A DNA stretch of 64,000 nucleotides from Letharia columbiana. Its lineage: Eukaryota; Ascomycota; Lecanoromycetes; Lecanorales; Parmeliaceae. The stretch lies in NCBI RefSeq assembly GCF_014066305.1, contig NW_023501169.1:1-64000 (forward strand). The letters run 5' to 3'. Below the pieces are notes generated by a model, which worked only from the letters and a program-made list of their open reading frames with translations, did no database searches and was not told where the DNA came from. The first letter of the stretch is position 1. The number at the start of each line of letters is the position of its first letter. The translations under genes and the position numbers were made by a program. Below are positions 1 to 13,939 of the stretch, piece after piece.

Positions 1-2999
1 TTTAAATAATCTTAATTCGAATCTATTATTATATTATTTAATATTATATATTTTTAATAATAAAAGATTAGAGCTAGCTTAATCCCTACGTAATTAAATA
101 TCTTTATATATTTATATAAAATTAAATAATTAATTCTAGAGCTTTATAATAAGCTCGAGTTAATTATATTTTATTAAAGAATTTTATAATATATTTAAGA
201 ATTTAGTATTAAAGATATTAATTAAATCTAGTTTATAAATTATTTTAATAATTACTATATATAATATAATAATTTAAAATAAATATAAGAAGTTAAGAAA
301 TAGAGAATAAATAGTAATAGAAAGTTAAAGTTAATAATTATCGACTATATTATTAAAGAAGATAATATATCTTTTAATAAATTAAAGATCTCTATAATAA
401 ATTATTTAAAATTTTGAAATTTATATTATATATTAAATATATCTAAACTACGTAAAGATAATACTTATTAATAAATAAGATAGTCTCTCGATAAGAGTAT
501 ATCGTATTATAAGCGATATAAACTAATTAAATTATTTTAATATATCGATTATCTTATTTATCTTATTATTCGTTATATCTTTTTTATATAATAATATATA
601 TTATATAAAGATAAATCGATTATTTATATATTAAAGATAAATAAACTATTCCTTTATAAGATTAAGAGTTATTTTCTCGATTCTATTAATATTAATAAGA
701 GTATTATAAAAGAAAATCTTAAGATTATTAAAAACATTTATATAGAGTAAATTAAAATTCTATAAGAAGATCTCTATTAAAGTATTAATCTACGTCTTAT
801 ATATAGTAATTAGTTTATATTCGCTCGATTATAAAGTATTAAATAACGTTATATTAAATAAGAGGTTTTTAATTTTAATTAAATAATCTAATTAATATCT
901 ATATCGTCTTTATTCTATATTAAAATAGTTTATTTAATAATTATTTATAAAGTCTATTAAAAGAGTACTTTATTACTTAATCTCGAAAAGATAAATAAGA
1001 TTAATTTAAAAATAGTTAATCGAGATAATCGTTTTTAGAAATCTAAGTAAACGAATTATAAATCTAATAATTTATTATATCTACGATATACTTAGAACTT
1101 TTAAAGTTAAAAGAATATTAGATTAATAGAAAAGAATAACTTCTAGATATTAGATAAGTTTCTTATTTACTTATTTTAGATTTGAATAATTATAATATTT
1201 TAGATATATATCTTATCTTTTAATAGCGAGTAGAGTTATACTATAATAAAGTATTAGCTTATTACTTATATAGTCGAAGAGATAAATAAGATTATAATCT
1301 TTATTCGAAAGAATTTATTTATTAGAAAATTAGCTAATAAAAAGAATACTACTTATTAAAATTATATAAAGTTCTTATAGAGTATAAAGCTATATTTTAT
1401 TCTAAAGTATAATATTAAATAAGATAATATTAGCTTAATTTCTTATACTTTAAATTAAATATATTTCTTCTTCTATAGATCGAGGTTCTATTATTACGCG
1501 AAATTAAATTTTTTATATTAAAGGATCGATATAGATGTAATATTAATATAGGTGATATTTAATGAGATATATTAAGAATACGCTTATAATACTACTCCCT
1601 CCCTTCGTTAAATTATATTCTATAATTAATAAGTAAAAAGATAGAAAAATAGATATATATATACGCTTAACGTCTAAAAAATAATAAAAGTAGTAAAGAA
1701 ATAATCGTATTCGAGAGTTCTAGTATTATATCTTTCTTCGTAAGAGATATTAAGAACGATAGTAGCTTTCTATATTTACGCTATAGCGATATCGCTAGCT
1801 AAGATATAGGCGTATATAGAGAGTCTAGTCGAGAGGAAATCGATATAGTATAGCGAAAATTATATTTATAGACGTAGATATAAATAATAATAATTTTCGA
1901 ATTCGTATTTAAGCGAATAAGATATCGATAGAATAATACGACGTAATTAATTAAGGGCTCTCGAATCGAATCGAGCTATAGATATTAAAAACTCTAATTT
2001 AATATTAAATAACTTTAATATAGTCTTCTCTATAATATATTATTTAGCTAATATTAATTATATTTTATAATAGCGATAACGTAATTTATATATATACTAA
2101 TATAGCTTTAAAAGATCTTTAGAGTTATATTAATAAGAGGGGCTTACGCGAAAGATTATATATAAGATAATTTCTAATTAATATAGATCTAAGAAATCGA
2201 TTCTCGATTTTAAAAAAAATAAGACTATTATAAAGATATCGAACGATTTTAATTTAATTAAAAACGAGGTATTCGAGATAGTTTCCTAGAACGCTATCTC
2301 TATTAAAAGTTAAGTTTCTTTATAGATAAGACTCTTCGAAATATCGCTTATAAAAGTCGTCTATTAGATTCTAGCAATTTTCGAATTTATCGCCGTTCGT
2401 ATTATATTAGATAAGATTATTATCGAGATCTTTTTATTTAACTTTATACTTAAAATAACTATAGATTAATTTAAAGTTAAGTATTTCTTTAATAATTTAT
2501 TTAATTTAATTATTAATAGTAATATACTTTAACGAAGAGTTTATCTACTCTAATAAGAGGTTATTTATTATAAGACTTAAGAGATTAAGATAAAAGACGT
2601 CGTAAATTCTTATAATTAACGAAAGTTTTAGATAATATAAGATTTTTATAAGATCTATAATCTCAAATAAATTAAGTCTCTTATAATTTAATTTACGAAA
2701 AGAGCGATTAAAGATAATATTCTTACTATTTAGAAAGATCTTATCGTCTATTTAAAAAGTAATCTTTTATTAATACTTATTAACTTATATAATTATAGTC
2801 TTCTAAACGCGATTTATATTACTTTAAATATACTTAAGAACTTATTTTATATAATTTATAATATTCTTTATCTAAGTAATATTAAGACGCTTATATATAA
2901 TCTCGTAGTCGATAATATTTAAGCTAAAAGTTATTCGAGAATAAAATCTCTTATTTATAAGAAAAGATAAGATATTAATAGTCAATAAGATAGTATTAT

Positions 3000-5200
3000 T
3001 ATCGACGAACTCGATAATAGATAGCTATCTTATCTAGTCGTTCTATATATAATTATAATATATTTAAAGATAACGCTTTATATTCTAATTCGCTTATTTA
3101 ATCTATTTATCGATTTTAGAATAAAAGGCTATTAATAGCTTAACTATAATATCTAATCTCTTATAAAAAGACTTTTATATAATAGCTATAAATTAAGAGC
3201 CTCGATTTAATATTATTAAGATCGATAGATTATATAAATAAAATACTTTCTTAAGTAGTAAGTTAACTATCTTCTTAGCGATAATATCTTTATTAATATT
3301 AAAATAGACTATATAGTAATATTTCTTAATAAATTAATTAATCGCTATTTAAATAGCGTTATAGTTATTAAATATAAATAAGTCTATAACGAAGTCGATT
3401 AATATATCTTATTATCGTTTCTATAAAATTAATAAAGACTATAATAAATTATATTCTTAATTATAAAGCGCTTTAGCTCTTTAATAGATATAGTAATTCT
3501 TAATATAGATAGCTATAATAGTTCTTATATCTCGTTAATAATATTTTCTTTTAAGTAGTTTATAAATATATACTATCTCGAAATAGTCGTAGAATAATTA
3601 ATCGTATATCTCTCGAATAATATCGATATATATATTATCGAATACTTATAAACGATTCTTATAATAAAGTATCTCGTCTTATACGAAGTATTTACTAAGA
3701 GTAATCTCTTAAAACTTATTCTTATTTTCGACGATAGTCTTACGAATTTTTATATAATATTTATCTTTCTTATTAGCCTCTACTACTTTATAATAAATAG
3801 AGTTATTAATTATATATATATCGATATATTCGCTATTTAATTTTAATCGATTAGAGATAAGAATTATTTAATACTATTAACGTAATTATTTATTTTCGAA
3901 ATTAATTAATTTATATTTAGCTATTTATATAAATATATTTATCTTAATATTCTAAGATCTAGATCGATAAATAATCTTTATATTAAATTCTAATAATATA
4001 TTTAAATATCGAGTCTAGCGTCAACTAAGATCTCTTTCTTTAATAAAATATATTAGTTCTTTATAATCGATAAAGATCTTAATAGAAATATTTATATATT
4101 TTAATTTAGAACGCTAGTATTCTAGATAGCGAATAATTACTAGTAATTTCTTATTATAGATCTAATAATTATACTCGATAGAAATTAGATTTTTACTATA
4201 GAAGACTATCGAGTAAAGTACTTTCTTATTATTATATTAGAAAAGAATATCTTTATTAATATAGTCGAAAGAGTTAGTCTCTAGAACGATCTTCTTTATT
4301 CTATCGAAATAATATAGAACTAAAGCTTTAATAACGACGACTTTTAGAAAGTAAAAAATCTTTTAATATACTAAGAATTAATTAAATATAGTCTTTTTTA
4401 TAATAAGTTTTATTATAAATTTAACTATTTTAGAGAAGTCTCTAATAAATCGTTAGTAAAAATTATAAAATTCGATAAAGATCTATATCTCTTTAAGGTT
4501 AATAGATATAGTTTACTTAATAATAGTCTAAATTTTAATAGAGTTTATTTATAACTCGTCTATAGATATTAATAAATCTAGAAACTTAATTTTCTAGACG
4601 TAGAATTCGTATTTAAGAATATTTATCTAAAGATCGATATTTCTTAATTTCTAAAGAATTTATCTAACGTATTAAATATATTTCTTTTTTATCTTATTAT
4701 AAATAAGTATATTATCGAGATAGATCTAATAGAAGTTATTTAGATACTCGAATAGAATATTATTTATATATTATTAATATATAATTAAATCGTTAATTAG
4801 TTTAAAGAGAAGAATTTAATACTTATATACTTTAAGAGAGATAATAAAAGTAGTAAAATTCTCGCTATCGAGATATATATATAGTTTATTAAACGCGGCT
4901 ATAATATCTAATCGAGTAAGATATTTATATCTCTAAATTCTTATTAAAATCTTATCTATTAATAAAATTAGATATCGATTTCTTTTAATAATAGCGTTTA
5001 GCTTTCGATAGTCTATATAAAAACGTAATTCTTTATTCGACTTTTTCGCGAATAGAATAGATAAGGCGAATAGTATATAGCTTAATATTATAAATCCCTT
5101 CTTTAAATATTTATTTAGATACTTCTTTATCTATTTTAATTTATATTCTAATATTAAATAGATTCTACTTTTCGAAAGTTTCGTTTTATTAAAGCTATCG
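3000..5200 (-). mobile_element. RIP-destroyed Ty3/gypsy retrotransposon pol remnant
   Basis: Translating the minus strand while ignoring stops gives a collinear series of gypsy pol signatures. The reverse transcriptase part reads FAKKSN..LRFYIDYRKLNA (about 4990-5052) and then YLDNILIYN (about 4698-4724), the position of the YxDD box. An RNase H part with NKKLLVIIRYLEY and IKIFIDYKELIYF spans about 3960-4240. The integrase part has IDFVIDL (about 3380-3406) and ILNRGS (about 3197-3212). The order RT, RNase H, integrase matches Ty3/gypsy rather than copia. Many in-frame stops and Asp-to-Asn style changes fit G:C to A:T RIP, so it cannot be functional. Gag should lie at about 5200-7600 and LTRs outside that, but I could not delimit them. 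Confidence 0.75.
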
Positions 5201-8200
5201 TTAAATTCGAGTTTATAATTATAAGAATAATATAGAAGAAGTATATTCATCTTAGTTCTATCGAAAATATTAAGATAGTCATAATACTTCGTAGATAGCT
5301 TATATTTTATCTTCTTAGAATTAATCTTATTAATACTATTAATCTAAATAGAATAATTAAAATTATAATATCTTTTATATTTCTTTTCTAAGTTATAGAA
5401 ATAGAGTTTATTAATTAATATATAAGAATCGCGAGATATTTAGATAATAAGAGATATATATAATATTAACGAGTTATTATAGATCTTATTTATTATTAAT
5501 ATAAATAGTTTATTATCTTTTTTACGAGCTAGTTAATAGTAGATCGCTATATTAATCTTAGCGATATTAATAAACTTAGACTTCTTATTATTCTTATTCT
5601 TATTTAATAAAAAGATATTTAAATTAATCTTATTATCGTAAGTAAATAAGAGATAACTTTATTATTTTAATATAATAGATAAGAGAATAAGTAATATAAA
5701 TAGTTAAAGCTTCGAAGTTAATAGAAAGAAGAGTTCGTTTATTATTAATATCTAATTATTATTATAATTATATCGATCGAGTAGAAAGAGTATCTTATTT
5801 TATAATATATTAAGAATTACTTTATATTTATTTATTTAAGATTTTTTAATTATTATATTATATTTTAATAATATAATTAATATTAAATATATTTCTTCTT
5901 AATAGTCTTTTACTATTATCGTTTAGAGTAAATAGTATATAATTAATTATTTTATAATCTAGCTATTATAATTTCTTAGTAATTTAAATTATAATAGTAA
6001 AAGTAATTTTAGATATAAGACTTTATATATCGCTAAAATTAAGAACTCGTTTATAACTATATAAGTATCGATATATTTATTATCTATAAGAGAGTTCTAA
6101 AATAAATATTTTCTCTCTTATAAAGATAGTGTAACTTATATATAAAAAGAACGACGTGTTAAGGCGTTATTAAAGATATCTATTAGATATACTTTATAAG
6201 TATCTCTTATTATAACTTTAAAAGAGACTATTTATTTCTCGAATTTGAAGAAGAATCGTCGCTACCCGTAATATCGACGTTATCAATTTCGAATTCTTTA
6301 TTTATTTCTATCGCGTAAAGTTATACTTTCTTAAAGGCCTTTTTATTAATCTCGATTTAGATAGTTATTATATAGTTCTTTTAATAGTAATCTTTCTTAT
6401 TATAGTTATAGTATATTAATTTTCTTAACTTTAAATTAATTATAATATTTAAAAACGTAGTAATTATACTTAAATTAAACTCGATAATAAATATAAGATA
6501 TATATTAATCGCGGATATTATCGTCGATATTTATATTATAGTTAACTTAATAATAATCTTTATAAACTTAAAATTCTTATAATTAATACGTTATAAGTTA
6601 TTTAGCTTTTAAAGATATTCTTTTATAGTCTTTAAGATAGTAAAATCTTTTATAATCTATTATATCTTCTTTAATTTCTTTCTTAATTTCTTAGAAAGAT
6701 AATTCTTTAATATAAGAGTTTTATTATAATTAAGAATAATATCTAATTAAATAAAGTCTAAATAGAAGTTAATAAAGATTTAAGTCTCTTATTATAGAGT
6801 ATATATATTATATAATATATTATTACGTCGATTTAAGTTCTTATAAATATTAATTAACTTATTTATAATCTTAATAAAAGATTAATATAAATTAATAAAG
6901 TTTCGAAGTCTTCTATATATTATATATTATATAGTCTTATTATCGAGTTATAAGACTATATAGATTATCTTAAAGTTCTTAATAAGATAATAATCGCTAT
7001 TAATCTTAAATTTCTATTTTATTTTAAAGAATTAGTCGTTTTAGATAAGATCGCTATTATCGATAAATAGAGATAAATCTAAAATCTTAATTAATTTCTC
7101 TTTTAAATATCTAGATATACATTTCTCCTTAATTAAGAATAGTTATAAGTCTTTTATTAACTATATATTAAGATTATTAACTTTTCGCTATAGAAAAGTT
7201 ATATTCTTCTAAAAGTCTTAAACTAGTTAATTTATCTTCTCGATTATTCTATAAATCTAATATAAATTATTTATAATTAGATTCTTTTTTATTATAACGA
7301 TATAATATCGAGTAATAATCTTTCGAAAATTATCTTACTTCTAATAAATTTTATTTAATATAATTATAAATTCGTTAAATTAATACTTAATTTAATATTA
7401 TAATTATAGACTATTAGCGATATTTTAAAACGTATTTATATTAAGTTTATCTCGTTAGACTATATTATCTAATAGAACTAATATTTATTAAAACTTAATT
7501 TACTCTAGTAGAGTCTTAATTTAATTTATTTTTTCGATATTAAACTTTATTATAAAAAAGAAGAAAGAAAGATTTAAAATAAAGTAAAGAGGAGTTTAAA
7601 TACTTCGAAAGAATAGATATTAGAAATATTAGATATACTAGAGAGTAGTAAAGCCTCTCTAAAGACGTATCGAAATTATTCGATATTAAGAATAAAAATT
7701 TTTACTATAAAGCTTAAGATAAGATTATTTCTTTATAGGGGGTTTAATATACTTATTTCTTAATTATTTAAGACGTTAAGAAGACTATAAGTACTTTAAA
7801 TAGTAGTCTTTCAAGTATACTTACTTCGCTTAGAGGATTTCTTATCTTATAGAGAAGTTATATATAAGAAAGTTTCGAAGAATAGTATCTTTAATTAACT
7901 ATAACTCGGTCGTTTCTTATCTAATTAAGATCTTATTAAAATCTTAGATATTATAATATATAAAGTTATAAGTAATACTATTAGTATATATTTTAAATAT
8001 AAAAATATAAGATAATATTAGCTATTTCTTTCGATTCGCTAGCTATACGAATAGTCTAATATCTTCTTTATCCCTCGACTACTATTTATCGAGACCGTTT
8101 CGCTATTTCTTTTAAGCTCTTTAAAATCGATTTACCTATCTAATAAGCTTATTTAGAGATATAATAACTTAACTTAATTTCTTATTAAAGCCTCTATTAG

Positions 8201-8754
8201 CGCGTTTCTTTAAATTTAATATAAATAAAATAATAATAATAAATAAAATAAGTAAATTAATCTTAGTTATAACTCTAATAATTATTATATATAATATATT
8301 TAATATTTTAACGCTTTAAAATCGATTTATAAGTATCTTAGCTATTTTCGCTAAACCTTTTAATTATAATTTAATTATTCTTTAAAACTTCTCTATTACT
8401 ATTATTTTTATAATTTTTTTTATTTCTTAATCTTTTTTAATAATTATATCTTTAATTTTATCTTAAATATTAATTTATATAACTTCTTTACTTACTCGAA
8501 GTTCTTAATTATACCTTTAGCATTTTCGAGATACTTTATTAATTCTTATAAAGCTTTATAAGATAAAGAATCTTTTTAATTAATAAGATATTTAATCTTA
8601 TTCTTATAAACTCTTTTATCTAATATCTTATTAATCTCTTACTCTTCTTCTTTATTAATTAAAATTATTTATAACTTTAAATTATTATTACGCGAATATT
8701 ACGACTTTAATAGCGATATATAAAATATAAAATAGATTCTTCTATATCTAGTAG

Positions 8755-9260
8755 TAGAGATTTAATTTATAAATCTATATATTTATTTTCTCTAATACTT
8801 TAAAAGATCTAAACTATTTATAATTAAGTTTCTTCTTTAATTATAAAATATATATATTTAAGCTTTATAATAATACTTTATTTTCTTTTTTAAAGATTAT
8901 AACTTTATAATTACTATTATAATACTTTATTTACTACTTTAACGCTCGCTTCTATAATTCTTTTAAATATAATCTTATCTCTTATAATTATTCTACTTAC
9001 TCTATAATAATATTACGATATAATAAGATCTTCTTTAAAGTTATTACTTATTTAGATCTAGCGTAACTTAATATAATATATATCTACTCTATAGATATAT
9101 AGAATAATTAATATTTTTATATTATATTATAAATTATAATATAGTTATATTATCTTCTAATAAATAAGTAATATTTTTTTCTTAAATTTCTAACCTTAAA
9201 ATATATTTTTAAATCTACTATATATCTTATTAATAGATCTTATAAAATCTTATTAATACT
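8755..9260. repeat. Direct repeat unit V, copy 1
   Basis: A segment that begins near tatatatttaagcttt and includes atataatcttatctcttata recurs in the same orientation at about 9430-9700 with scattered differences. It contains no coding potential. It is probably a decayed transposon terminus or internal duplication, but I cannot name the family. Confidence 0.5.
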
Positions 9261-9370
9261 TATATATATGTTATAAAAATAAATTATTTATATTAATATT
9301 ATATATTTCGTAAATCTTACTTCGCTAATTAGCATTTTAAAAGATAAATAAATTATATTATTAGAATTTT

Positions 9371-9445
9371 AATAATTAACTATATAATATAAATTTAAGA
9401 TTTTCTAATTTAGTCAAAATTATTCTTTTATATATATTAATATAT
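9371..9445 (-). repeat. Family C head fragment
   Basis: About 75 bp match the reverse complement of the first 70 bp of family C (motifs aaatttaagattttctaatt and attcttttatatatattaat). The rest of the element is missing, so this is a truncated copy inside RIP-mutated sequence. Confidence 0.5.
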
Positions 9446-9700
9446 ATTTAAGCTTTTTAATAATACTTTATTTTTTTTAAAGATTATAATTCTTATAATT
9501 ATATTATATCTATAATATATAACTATTAATTATCGCCTTTTATAATTCTTTTAGATATAATCTTATCTCTTATAATTATTCTACTCGCTCTATAATAAAT
9601 AATACTTTTTCTCTTAAGATTTTACTCTTAAAAGTATTTTCTAAATCTACTATATATTCTATTAATAGATCTTATAGAGTCTTATTAATACTAAATTCGT
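9430..9700. repeat. Direct repeat unit V, copy 2
   Basis: This is the second, shorter copy of the unit at 8755-9260, sharing the order of motifs tatatatttaagctttt, agattataatt and tataatcttatctcttataa. A fragment of the family C head (9371-9445, minus orientation) lies immediately before it. No coding potential is visible. Confidence 0.5.
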
Positions 9701-11859
9701 AATAATATACGCTATTATTATATATAAATATAACTTATTAATAAAATTTTAAATTAATTATTTTATTTATAATTATAATATACTTATAAATAATATTTTA
9801 ATATCTAATTTTATCTCTTAATCTAATTATTAATTTAAGAATAAAATATAATATTTAACTTACGCTTCATATTTAGATATTAATATAATATTATCTAAAA
9901 CTTACTTATAAATAAAAAATCTTAATTTAAAATTAAGTTATATATTATATTATATAATAATATAAATTCTTATTATAAGATATTAATAAGATTATTAATC
10001 TTTAAATTCTTAATAATTATTATATATATTATATATTTAATTAACTTATTTATTAAGATTAAGATAATATTATAAATCTTATTAATATACGAATTTCTAA
10101 TAAATAATAGATTTATAATAAAATCTAATATTATAATATAAAATAAATTTATATTATCTAAGAGAATCAACGTTAGCTCGCTATATAATTTATAATAATA
10201 AATTTATATTCTTTAATAATCGAGATAAATACGAATATACTCTATTATATCGCTTATTATATCTATTTAATAATATTTAAATCTAATACTCTCTTTAATA
10301 CGTTTACGAGTAAAATATTTAATATTAAAGTTATTATAATTTATATAAAGAATCTCTTTCTTTATAGTAGAATCGTTAGAAATATAGATTACGAGGCTAT
10401 AACGTAATAGTTTATTCTTATTAACTCTTTATTTTAAAAGCTTATTCTATTTAATAGCGTATTTTTAATACTACTTCTTATTTATAATAAAAGTATTTTT
10501 ATATTATAATTTAAATAGCTATATTATTATTAATTCTTATAATTTTAAATAAAATCTCTTTAACTCTAAAATTTAATAAATTAGAAATTAAGATAATATT
10601 ATAATATTTAAAATATATATTTATTTATTAAATACTCTCTTATTTAAATTAATAACTTAGATATCTATAATAATAATATTATTTAATTACTTTATTAACG
10701 CTATAAGTTTAATTATAATAAATATATTATTATATTTTTATAGATTAAATTAATATTTCTAATTATAAAGCTTATTTTATAAGATAGAGAGAAAATTATT
10801 ATTATTATTCTCGCTATTATTTAATTTAATAATATTAAATCTTCTTAATAATATATTTATAGAATTAAGTTTTTTTTTATAATATTTAATTATAAAGTTA
10901 AATATAGCTAATTTCTTAATCTAGCGAATCTACTTTATATTAAACTCTTTTATTATTATAAAATAATATAAATTATTATAATCTAAGATTATATAAATAA
11001 AGTACTTACTATTTTATAAGTAATATCTTTAATTTTTAAAGTCTAATATAATCGTATAAAGCTTTTTATTATATATATTCTAATAAGACTTAACGTCTTT
11101 AAATTTATAGCTAAAAAAAGTAATAGAATATTATTATTTATTCTCGCTTAATTAATTAAATATATTATCTATATCTATATTAAAAGTATTAATCTTTATA
11201 ATAAATAATACTTTTTAATTATAATATTTTAATATAAATACGATAATAAATACTCGCTTAAGTATCTTAAAAGTCTTATATACTTTTTTATTAAATATAA
11301 AGAGTAATTTAATCTTATCTTTCTTTATTTCTTAAATTAAATTTATTAAAAACGCAGTTATCTATAAAAAGCCTTATATAAATTACTAATAAAAATCTAC
11401 GAACTCTAGAAAGATTAAGATATTTTTAATAGATTCTAATTCTAATTATTTAGTAATAGTCTTAATACGCGATAACTTTATTTAAATATTACGCTAATTT
11501 ATTAAGAATCTTAAAAAGATAATCTTATTATAATTAAAAGTATATTTTGATAATTTTATATAGAGTCGATACTTTAATAATACGCGTAATATTTTATATA
11601 TATACTTTTAATATAACTCTTTTATTTCGAAATAGATTAATATATTATTTAAATATATTATATAGAAGATATTAATATATAACTTAAATACTTTATTTAT
11701 ATAAGCTTAAAAGATTATAAAAATATTTATAAGATTAAAAGATATTACTTAATATTTAAATTAGTTATAGCGAGTTCGAAAGATAATTTTTTACTTATCT
11801 CTCTTTTATACTTATATTTTATAATATATATTATAAATATTAATCTTAATAAAGTACTT

Positions 11860-12290
11860 TATATATATAAATCTTTTTAAAATCTTTAAGAATAGCGGTA
11901 ATAGATAATTATTCTTAATAATTATCTTATTAAGTTCTCGATAATTAATATATAATTATAGCGAGTTATTTAATTTCTTAATAAATAGTACTAGCGAGTT
12001 AATTTAATCTAATTAAAAGTTAAATCTATTTTCTCTTAAAGTATAATATTTAAATAATCTCTTAATCGCTAAAAATTTATTATATAATATATTATAAATT
12101 AAATTATTTCTAAATAGCTTTTCTAGATAATAAATTAATAGTAATACTTAATTTTATATTATTCTATATATTAAGATCTATTAAATAACTCTTTAAATAA
12201 AAGACTTCTAATAAATTCTTAAATTATTTAAATATATTAAAGTTATCTATTATAGATATTCTATATAGAAAGTTTTATTAATATACGCTA
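11860..12290 (+). repeat. Repeat X, copy 1 (part of long repeat)
   Basis: This stretch shares ordered motifs with 13940-14310 in the same orientation, for example tatataattatagcgag and aatatttaaataatctct, and with 62990-63370 in the opposite orientation. In the other two places X is the end of the long inverted element described at 13940-17110. Here it is probably a solo end fragment. It is heavily RIP-mutated and non-coding. Confidence 0.5.
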
Positions 12291-13860
12291 TTATATTATT
12301 ATTCTTAGTAAAATATTATTAATATAATAAATATTAATAAATAATATATATAGTAATATTTATAGGTAATATACTTAATATAATTAATATATATATATAA
12401 TATATATTTATTAGATTATTATATTATATAATTTTACTAAATATATATTATAATATTATTATATATATTATTATATAGTCTTTAATAATATTATATTAAT
12501 ATTCTTTATAATATTCTTTAATGAGATACGAAATATTTATCGATTATAATTTCTATATTTTAATATATTAGTAATAATAGATTTAATTATAAGTAATAAT
12601 CTTCGCTTATTACAATAATAATTTAATATAAACTAATATTAAAAAGTATATATTATATAAGATCTTAGAAATGAGTTAAATTTTATTTTTAAATTAAAAT
12701 ATATTATTATTCGGTTATTATTCTTTATAATAGTCTCTATATTCGCTTATTAATCGTATTAATTTCTCTTATATTAATTAAATAAATTAATAAAAAAAAT
12801 TATAAAAGTATAAGTTTATATATACTATTATTACTAATTTAATTATCTTTTATTATACTTCTTTAGTTAATTTCTTTTATATTTATTTATTATAAATTCT
12901 TTATTAATATATTATTATAATTAATAATAAAAATATTAATAGAATTAATAAAATATAAAAGAATATTTAAACGTATTATATATATATTAAAAAAATTATT
13001 ATTTAAAATCTCGAATACTATCTAATATAATTATTATACTTTTAAAGTTTATTCTTAAATAATATTTAAGATCTAAAATATATTAAGAGAATTTATAATA
13101 AAATAATAAAAGATTATATAAAGAAGAAAGACGCGTTTTAAGAGATATATTATTAGATTAATAGATATTATACTAGCTTAAGAGATATAATAAAAAAAAA
13201 TTAAGTTTTAAAAATCTTTTAATATATTTATAAGTAGTAGTAGATAGTTATTAAACTCTTTAAGCTTAATATAGTTTATAAATAATAATAAATTTCTTAA
13301 GAAATAATTTAAAAGTATTAATATAAGACTTTAAGAGATAAGTAAAATAAATATCGAAAATTTAAATATATTAAGTAATATTTAAATAAGAAATATCTAT
13401 TATAATATATATTTATATTAATAAAATTAATAAAATTATAGAAGAAGATAGTTATAATAATATATAAAATATATTATTATCTTTTTAAATATATCTAATA
13501 TAATTACTATAACTATTATATTTAAATATTTATTTAATTTTTTAATAATAAATTATTATATAAAATTTATTTTAAAGTTAAAAATATTATATATAGAATT
13601 AAAGCTTATATTAAATAAAGATATATATTATAATATATATTATAAATTAATTTCTTTAAATTAATTTATTACGAATAATTACATAGATATTTTATATATA
13701 CTTCTACTATTTAGATTTAGAAATTTAAAAATTATATATATTATATAATTATATACTTTAATTTAAGTTAATATTTATATCTTAAATTTTTAATAAAAGA
13801 ATCTTATAAGATTTATAATCTTAACTTAGTCGATTTAATTAAATAAAATCTAAATTTATA

Positions 13861-13929
13861 ATTAAACTATATATATAAATTTAAGATTTATAAAGCTTAA
13901 CTCAATCTTTTTTTTTTATATATATTAAT
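13861..13929 (-). repeat. Family C head fragment
   Basis: A 70-bp piece matches the reverse complement of the family C head (aaatttaagatt, aagcttaactcaatctt). It lies just before the long repeat at 13940. It carries a short T run and no coding potential. Confidence 0.45.
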
Positions 13930-13939
13930 TCTAAAATTT

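Noticed and set aside
9973..10170. 65-codon minus-strand ORF in the AT block
   Set aside because: Its translation is almost only Ile, Asn, Leu, Tyr and Lys from low-complexity AT-rich DNA, with no motif and no splice context.
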